This document shows, piece by piece, positions 59,744-64,000 of a stretch of 64,000 nucleotides of DNA. The stretch is taken from assembly GCA_051715425.1 (NCBI GenBank), contig JBPXJS010000044.1, positions 122,592-186,591 on the forward strand. Reading direction: 5' to 3'. Each line of letters starts with the position of its first letter. The first letter of the stretch is position 1. A program made the translations under genes and the position numbers. This DNA comes from JAJTFA01 sp051715425 (lineage in GTDB: Bacteria > Bacteroidota > Bacteroidia > UKL13-3). The notes below the pieces were generated by a model. The model did no database searches. It saw only the letters and a list, made by a program, of their open reading frames with translations, and was not told where the DNA came from.

Positions 59744-60352
59744 CTATTCGGGTATTACCTCGTAGATATCTCCCTTGATTTTCATTCTTACCAAACGTTT
59801 CACTGGGTTAGGTACAAGGGTAGAAAAGGTCACGTATATAGTGTCATCTTTCGAGATAGTGTTGGATAAGGTTCTTACGTATGGGTATGTGTGGCCAAGT
59901 ACATTTAAATCCCTAAATGGGGTGCTTTGGCGGGCTAAATAAGGACCAAATACTACTTTCGCAGGGGTTGATAACATTATTTGATAGTATTCCTGGAAGT
60001 CTTCAGTTTCGCTATATAGAAAATAATTAAAACTCAACGAATTGAGTGCGTTTGGGGTTTTATAAGTAATTGTTTTGCTTAAGAGTTTGTAAGTTATTGG
60101 ACAATCTCCAGAAACACGTTCAACTTCATTGAAGTTATCAGAAATCCCTTGTCCTATAAATTGTATGGTGTCTGTATTATTCCTTAAAAAGGTATATGTT
60201 TCAAGGCCATTATTAGGGAAATACCCATTGTATTGGTCAGTGAAATAGTCTTTGGTTGCGATCTGCTCTTCATCACAGGTGTTTTTACAATTTTCCAACA
60301 TAAGTGGAATAACCAAAAGAGTCAGGAAGTTTAATCTAATATAGTGTTTCAT
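59744..60352 (-). CDS. Probable lipoprotein, 202 aa
   Basis: N-terminal hydrophobic stretch LNFLTLLVIPLMLENC with a Cys22 that fits a loose lipobox, followed by the Cys-containing NTCDEE. The mature part is beta-rich (TDTIQFIGQGISDNFNEVER, VFGPYLARQSTPFRDL, MKIKGDIYEVIPE), not recognised. It is first in line before the giant T9SS gene, 72 nt apart on the same strand, and is divergent from the HTH gene. The pair may be co-transcribed; a periplasmic or surface partner role is a guess. Confidence 0.7.
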   Translation of the reverse strand: MKHYIRLNFLTLLVIPLMLENCKNTCDEEQIATKDYFTDQYNGYFPNNGLETYTFLRNNTDTIQFIGQGISDNFNEVERVSGDCPITYKLLSKTITYKTPNALNSLSFNYFLYSETEDFQEYYQIMLSTPAKVVFGPYLARQSTPFRDLNVLGHTYPYVRTLSNTISKDDTIYVTFSTLVPNPVKRLVRMKIKGDIYEVIPE

Positions 60353-60463
60353 GCATTGATCTTAATTTCAAGTTACCGTTTCAATTCAAAGATAAAAAAG
60401 TGTCTTCTAAAAAACAACATATATGTTCTTAGAATAAAAATATATACCACCTCAATTTGCAGG

Positions 60464-60694
60464 GTGCAATACATAAAAGATAAAAAATTCCTTAAAGCTC
60501 TTGGAAAGCAAATTAAGTCCCTCAGGGTGGAACTAGGTCTAACCCAATTAGAGCTTGGGGAACGATGCAATAACCACGCGGAACAAATTGGTCGCATAGA
60601 AAGGGGAGAGTTAAATGTTACCATTTGCTCCCTGTTGGTAATAGCTAAAGCTTTAAACACCAGTTTAAGCGAGTTATTCTCGTTCCAGAAGTAG
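60464..60694 (+). CDS. XRE-family helix-turn-helix regulator
   Basis: 76 aa starting at the GTG at 60464; the frame is open back to 60344 but contains no better start and would overlap the lipoprotein gene on the other strand. The HTH is complete: ALGKQIKSLRVELGLTQLELGERCN, then HAEQIGRIERGELNVTICSLL and ALNTSLSELFSF. A stand-alone DNA-binding domain without an effector part. It is divergent from the lipoprotein/lyase genes (111 nt between starts), so it is a plausible local regulator of that operon. Confidence 0.85.
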   Translation: MQYIKDKKFLKALGKQIKSLRVELGLTQLELGERCNNHAEQIGRIERGELNVTICSLLVIAKALNTSLSELFSFQK

Positions 60695-60764
60695 GTACTA
60701 TGAATGATATTGTTCATTTATTAACTCCACATCAATACACAAATAGACTTTATTTATTCATTCC

Positions 60765-60938
60765 AATCAAGAGTGAAAACATTCTTTTTTGAGAGTGAAA
60801 ACACTCTTTTTTTTTGGGCCGAAAATGTGGTGTTTTTGGCTTAACTTATTGTTTGTTTGGGAATTAGGTAAAAAAGGCCCAAAACAGCCAATTTATTTTC
60901 TGAACCCGGGGTTTTAGTTTGTGAAAGGGGGTAAAATG
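60765..60938 (+). repeat. Long direct repeat, copy 2
   Basis: About 174 bases matching 53527-53699 with a handful of differences (T-run length, GGCAATT/GGGAATT, ACGGCC/ACAGCC, GAAATGG/GAAAGGG). Same orientation. It lies downstream of the HTH gene in the 338-nt gap before 61033; the rest of the gap shows nothing. Confidence 0.9.
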
Positions 60939-61032
60939 GGGTGGGGGATAATTTATTAGAGAAGGGGCTAGCAGTAAGATATCAGTTGAATATAGGCTTA
61001 TTTAATATGCTTTAGGATTGGTAAGGGCTCTT

Positions 61033-61671
61033 CTACTTCATACCCTTAACATACTCAATAAATCCGTTGTAATACTCATCCACTGTTTCCTTTTTTATGG
61101 CTGTCCATTTGTCTTTTGGCTGGCTTAATTCCTTGTTTTCTGTGCTGTTGCCCATACCCGATATCATTGCATCCATACCGTGCAGGTTTACCCACCGGTG
61201 GTCGTAATTCTCTTCATTTTCCCTAACGAATGCCACCACTTTGATAACTGTTTTTTCCAGTTTTTCAATGTCTTTAAATGCGTATTTATTAATGTCTGGT
61301 CCATACTCTCCGTTTAAAACAGCTACAATTTGTTTGGCTGAATTTTCCATGCACAAGTTCGCGTCATACCTGGCTCTAAGTTGTGCCACATAAAACCAAA
61401 ACATAGCATCTTCTTTTTGGCCCTGGTTGAAAAGTTCCCTGGATAATACGTAAAGAACAGTGGGATTGAAATAGTGGGGATTATTTAAAATGCTGTCAAC
61501 GGTCTGTTGTTTTAATTGTTTATTGTTACCCTTTAAAATGGCAATTGCTTCATTGTGTCGGGCAATATCAATTTCTTTAAAAACTCCGGTAGGTTTAATT
61601 TCTTTTGTCTGTGCGTTGCTTAGGGTTGTAAGTCCTAATGTAATGGCCAATAAGAGAATAATTTTTTTCAT
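61033..61671 (-). CDS. Secreted helical-repeat protein, unknown function
   Basis: 212 aa from the ATG at 61671, chosen because MKKIILLLAITLGLTTLSNA is a signal peptide; an upstream ATG at 61809 would mask it. The mature part is helical with a Sel1/TPR-like look (LYVLSRELFNQGQKEDAMFWFYVAQLRARYDANLC), acidic overall. The motif NGEYGPDINKYAFKDIEKLE follows. The phrase FWFYVAQLRARYDAN recalls conserved proteins of unknown function in other phyla. It is the last of a minus-strand series of small secreted genes. Confidence 0.72.
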   Translation of the reverse strand: MKKIILLLAITLGLTTLSNAQTKEIKPTGVFKEIDIARHNEAIAILKGNNKQLKQQTVDSILNNPHYFNPTVLYVLSRELFNQGQKEDAMFWFYVAQLRARYDANLCMENSAKQIVAVLNGEYGPDINKYAFKDIEKLEKTVIKVVAFVRENEENYDHRWVNLHGMDAMISGMGNSTENKELSQPKDKWTAIKKETVDEYYNGFIEYVKGMK

Positions 61672-61815
61672 TGTTTGGCTGTCGTTTAAATGTGTTGGAT
61701 TGCGGTGATATTGTTTGTAATGGTTTCGGGCTTGCCGGTGTGGCGGATTTTTAGCACAAAAGTCCATTCGGAGCACGAAACAACGCCTACTGCAAATATG
61801 CTGTTGCACCTGCTT

Positions 61816-62421
61816 TTATTTATCCATGCATGTTTTAAGGTGTTTTGTGTACTCATCCAGAAACCTGTCACGTAGTTTTTTATAGTCGTCAGCATTTTCA
61901 AAATTCCTGTATTCAGGTTTCAAATTATTAAAGTAAAAATATACTGTCACATCGTTTCCCGGGAACATAACAAACGTACCTAATATGCTTCCGGCTTCAA
62001 TTGTTGCTCTGCTAGAACCATATACTTTGTATCCATTAAACTCAAGTTCGATGAGGTCTTTAGTTTCCATATTTTGCGAACGGGAATTTAAATACTTCAA
62101 ATTGTCAATAAGATATTTTTGGTCTTTTTTGTAGGATTTACTCTCGGAAAGTTCAACTTTCAAATTCACCAATGGAACTTTCTTTTCATTGTTATATAAA
62201 ACCCGATAACCGTCAATTCTGGTTACTTCAACTTCTCCCTGGTCAGTATTTACAACCCTTACTTTTTCAGAGGTTGCCGGAAGTCTGTCGGGGCTCGCAA
62301 CTGTCAAGTTTGTTGCTGTTTTAAAGGAGATATAACATGGTCCGATTTCATTTTTACCTGTAAAACTAAAAAGAATTCCTATCAGTAAGATGTTTGAAAA
62401 TAATATCCATTTCGGTTTCAT
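61816..62421 (-). CDS. Exported protein of unknown function, 201 aa
   Basis: The N-terminus KWILFSNILLIGILFSFTG is a signal peptide or anchor. The rest is beta-strand-rich with many Lys and Asn (NTDQGEVEVTRIDGYRVLYN, VYGSSRATIEAGSILGTFVM, DVTVYFYFNNLKPEYRNF), then an acidic helix. No family recognised. It is about 145 nt upstream of 61033 on the same strand, so possibly co-transcribed. Confidence 0.65.
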   Translation of the reverse strand: MKPKWILFSNILLIGILFSFTGKNEIGPCYISFKTATNLTVASPDRLPATSEKVRVVNTDQGEVEVTRIDGYRVLYNNEKKVPLVNLKVELSESKSYKKDQKYLIDNLKYLNSRSQNMETKDLIELEFNGYKVYGSSRATIEAGSILGTFVMFPGNDVTVYFYFNNLKPEYRNFENADDYKKLRDRFLDEYTKHLKTCMDK

Positions 62422-62610
62422 ATTTCGTCTATTGTTAAGTTGTTGTGTAGTTTTAAAGTTCGCAACTTTAAGAAGGTAGCCATTTAATCGTTAAACGAGA
62501 AATGAGGAGCTAATCCTTCTGCTGTACCAAATATAGGAATGTGGTACTGAACCGCTGATTGTTGTAGCTGTATGTGGGCATTTTATTTTGAGTCTATGAA
62601 TGTTATTTGT

Positions 62611-63066
62611 TTAGTCAAATGTGATTTTCCCATTTTTAATTCTAAAACTAAATAGTTTGGAAGTATCCACTTCTTTCCCATTTAGTTTCCCCGCTTTCCA
62701 TCTGCCTAGAGAATTAAACACAGCTTCAATTTGTTTGTCCAATTCTGGATTCTTCGTTTTGTTGTCCATTTTGCATACAACAACTTCGCCTTTGCAATTT
62801 ATTACTAAACCCATCATTCCTTTGTCCTCGTATTTGGGATTGTCTTTAAGAAATGCTACTTCATTATTTAGTTTTTGCAGAATTTCTTCTTTCGTCATTG
62901 GACAAATGGCCTCTACATGTCCCTTAAAGGAAGGGAAAAGTGCATAAACTTCATTCTTGTTACAGATACCAGGAATGTCCTCTTTAACTTCCATTTTAGC
63001 AGCGAACTGAGCTGATACTGTTATTGCCCACAATGTCGTTAGTAAAATTAAACTTGTCTTTTTCAT
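62611..63066 (-). CDS. Secreted protein with TonB C-terminal-like domain
   Basis: 151 aa from the ATG at 63066 (signal peptide KKTSLILLTTLWAITVSAQ); an open frame to 63111 lacks support. The C-terminal 80 residues match the TonB-C pattern: GLVINCKGEVVVCKM, NKTKNPELDKQIEAVFNSL, RWKAGKLNGKEVDTSKLFSF. It lacks the N-terminal membrane anchor and Pro-rich linker of real TonB, so it is a free periplasmic TonB-C-like protein rather than an energy transducer. Such proteins are common in Bacteroidota; the role is unknown. Confidence 0.75.
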   Translation of the reverse strand: MKKTSLILLTTLWAITVSAQFAAKMEVKEDIPGICNKNEVYALFPSFKGHVEAICPMTKEEILQKLNNEVAFLKDNPKYEDKGMMGLVINCKGEVVVCKMDNKTKNPELDKQIEAVFNSLGRWKAGKLNGKEVDTSKLFSFRIKNGKITFD

Positions 63067-63384
63067 CTCTTTATTATTATAGTAATATTGTGTGGTTTTT
63101 TTTAATGCCACTAAGGTCAGACTGAGAAATTATCTCTCCGCAATTGGCTATGTAAATGTTGGGATAAAACTTTAAAAATCCAAGATTAAACCAACCAAAA
63201 TTTATCTCAATAAAACCGGTATTGGCCCAGTATTCTGAGAAGGGTTTGAAAATATAGGAAAATTCTGCCTTGAACTGCTACACTACGCTGGCATTATATA
63301 TACAAGGACTGGAAACAATGGCATATTGCGTGTTTATGAGTTGCCAAAACCACATTGGGTTTTAGTGGTTAGGTTTTACCTTCT
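63067..63384. other. 318-nt intergenic stretch, nothing recognised
   Basis: No ORF, repeat shared with the rest of the window, or RNA structure was seen, apart from a weak AACCAC/GTGGTT stem near 63350-63372 that could help end the lipoprotein gene. Confidence 0.5.
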
Positions 63385-63987
63385 TTATGGGATACGTTCC
63401 CATGTTTCTCCATTTAACAACACAATTTTCACAATGCCAAACTCCACATTATAATACAAATAGCTACTCGAAGTAAAATCTCTCTCATGATAGATTTTGA
63501 GAACCTTATTATATATTGTTCCTTCAATCTCAATGCTATCCAAATAATTAGGATTAGGGTAAGGAGGAAAGTAAGCAACACTTTCAAAGTTCGAATTTTT
63601 AAAGCGTACGTATAGATCGCTTGTGCTTGAAGTTCTTAGAAGGCCTAAATCGATTGTAATGACAGGATCGGATGCGTTCTTAGTTTTAGCTGTAAGTCTA
63701 TAGTATTGTCGATGTTCAATAATATTATTAGCGCAATCAGGGCTGGTAGCCTTGGCGGTTATGGTAAATAAACTATCCATTGCACCTGCATAAAATGTGT
63801 ACTCGGCACCACTGCTGTGTTTGAGCCTTAACGTATCGAAGCCTTTATAAGGCAGTACTGCTTTTTCTTCTGGTTTAACAAAAAAGTAGTAGTGCTTCGT
63901 TTCTTCGCAGGGGTCTTTCGGGTCTGAACAATTGCAGAACAGGATAAGACTGAAGAAGCTAAAAGCAAATATCTTATATGATATCAT
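63385..63987 (-). CDS. Lipoprotein of unknown function, 200 aa
   Basis: Signal peptide FAFSFFSLILFCNC followed by SDPKDPCEE, with the lipidated Cys at about residue 20. The mature part is beta-rich (FVKPEEKAVLPYKGFDTLRL, YYRLTAKTKNASDPVITIDL, SLYYNVEFGIVKI-like end) and resembles other small Bacteroidota lipoproteins; no function known. The upstream region is cut by the window edge. Confidence 0.75.
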   Translation of the reverse strand: MISYKIFAFSFFSLILFCNCSDPKDPCEETKHYYFFVKPEEKAVLPYKGFDTLRLKHSSGAEYTFYAGAMDSLFTITAKATSPDCANNIIEHRQYYRLTAKTKNASDPVITIDLGLLRTSSTSDLYVRFKNSNFESVAYFPPYPNPNYLDSIEIEGTIYNKVLKIYHERDFTSSSYLYYNVEFGIVKIVLLNGETWERIP

Positions 63988-64000
63988 TTTGCAAATATAT

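Noticed and set aside
53527..60938. Insertion sequence or integrative element
   Set aside because: The flanking repeats are direct, but no transposase, integrase or relaxase is encoded between or beside them.
62611..63066. True TonB energy transducer
   Set aside because: It has a cleavable signal peptide and no membrane anchor or Pro-rich linker, so only the C-terminal domain resembles TonB.

Overview
The window reads as a chromosomal segment of a member of the Bacteroidota, probably an environmental Chitinophagales- or Sphingobacteriales-like lineage; order and genus cannot be fixed from this sequence. Supporting signs are three secreted proteins with type IX secretion (T9SS) C-terminal sorting domains, a TonB-dependent receptor with a CarboxypepD_reg-like front domain, the lptE/TPR/secG gene order, DUF5606 and DUF3817 proteins, TAnnTTTG-like promoters and a scarcity of Shine-Dalgarno sites. 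No rRNA, tRNA, CRISPR array, transposase or integrase was recognised.

Layout. 1-3.3 kb: an ECF sigma factor overlapping a protein that joins a cytoplasmic anti-sigma-like head, one inner-membrane helix, a long periplasmic linker and an outer-membrane beta-barrel. 3.3-6.6 kb: secG, a TPR protein, lptE and a mitochondrial-type citrate synthase. 6.7-14.3 kb: a TonB receptor, miaA and a run of small and RNA-modifying genes. 14.3-15.1 kb: the first of three arrays of degenerate 7-bp-periodic DNA. 15.1-24.5 kb: purD, serS, a PIN toxin/antitoxin pair, a cyclophilin, a K+/H+ antiporter, lpdA, and a convergent NuiA-like nuclease inhibitor and DNA/RNA endonuclease. 24.6-31.4 kb: a cardiolipin-synthase-like protein, a translationally coupled three-gene membrane cassette (56-aa YIDPGS protein, kinase-like/methyltransferase fusion, sulfatase-fold membrane enzyme), Bcp and an M23 peptidase. 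31.5-40.2 kb: a TPR histidine kinase, an FAH-family hydrolase, an AAA ATPase behind three 15-bp iterons, an M3 oligopeptidase and a tryptophanase, with heptad arrays 2 and 3. 40.2-48.1 kb: a 1171-aa T9SS cargo, DUF5606 and the fused isobutyryl-CoA mutase IcmF, whose last 27 bases are tandemly copied behind the gene.

From about 48.2 kb the character changes. Genes become visibly more AT-rich and look accessory. A four-gene minus-strand run encodes an NdpA-like protein, a RelA/SpoT-type nucleotidyltransferase, a second NdpA-family nucleoid protein and a PLD-like protein, preceded by a DUF2971 gene. This is the best candidate for an undescribed, possibly defensive, nucleotide-signalling system. 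Next comes a 7-kb block (1968-aa lyase-like T9SS protein, lipoprotein, divergent HTH regulator) bracketed by two near-identical 173-bp direct repeats. The window ends in small secreted or lipoprotein genes of unknown function.

How parts work together. The sigma/barrel pair suggests sensing across both membranes. SecG, LptE, the TonB receptor, the M23 peptidase and the T9SS cargoes serve envelope biogenesis and secretion. GltA, Lpd, IcmF and TnaA represent central carbon, branched-chain acyl and amino-acid metabolism.
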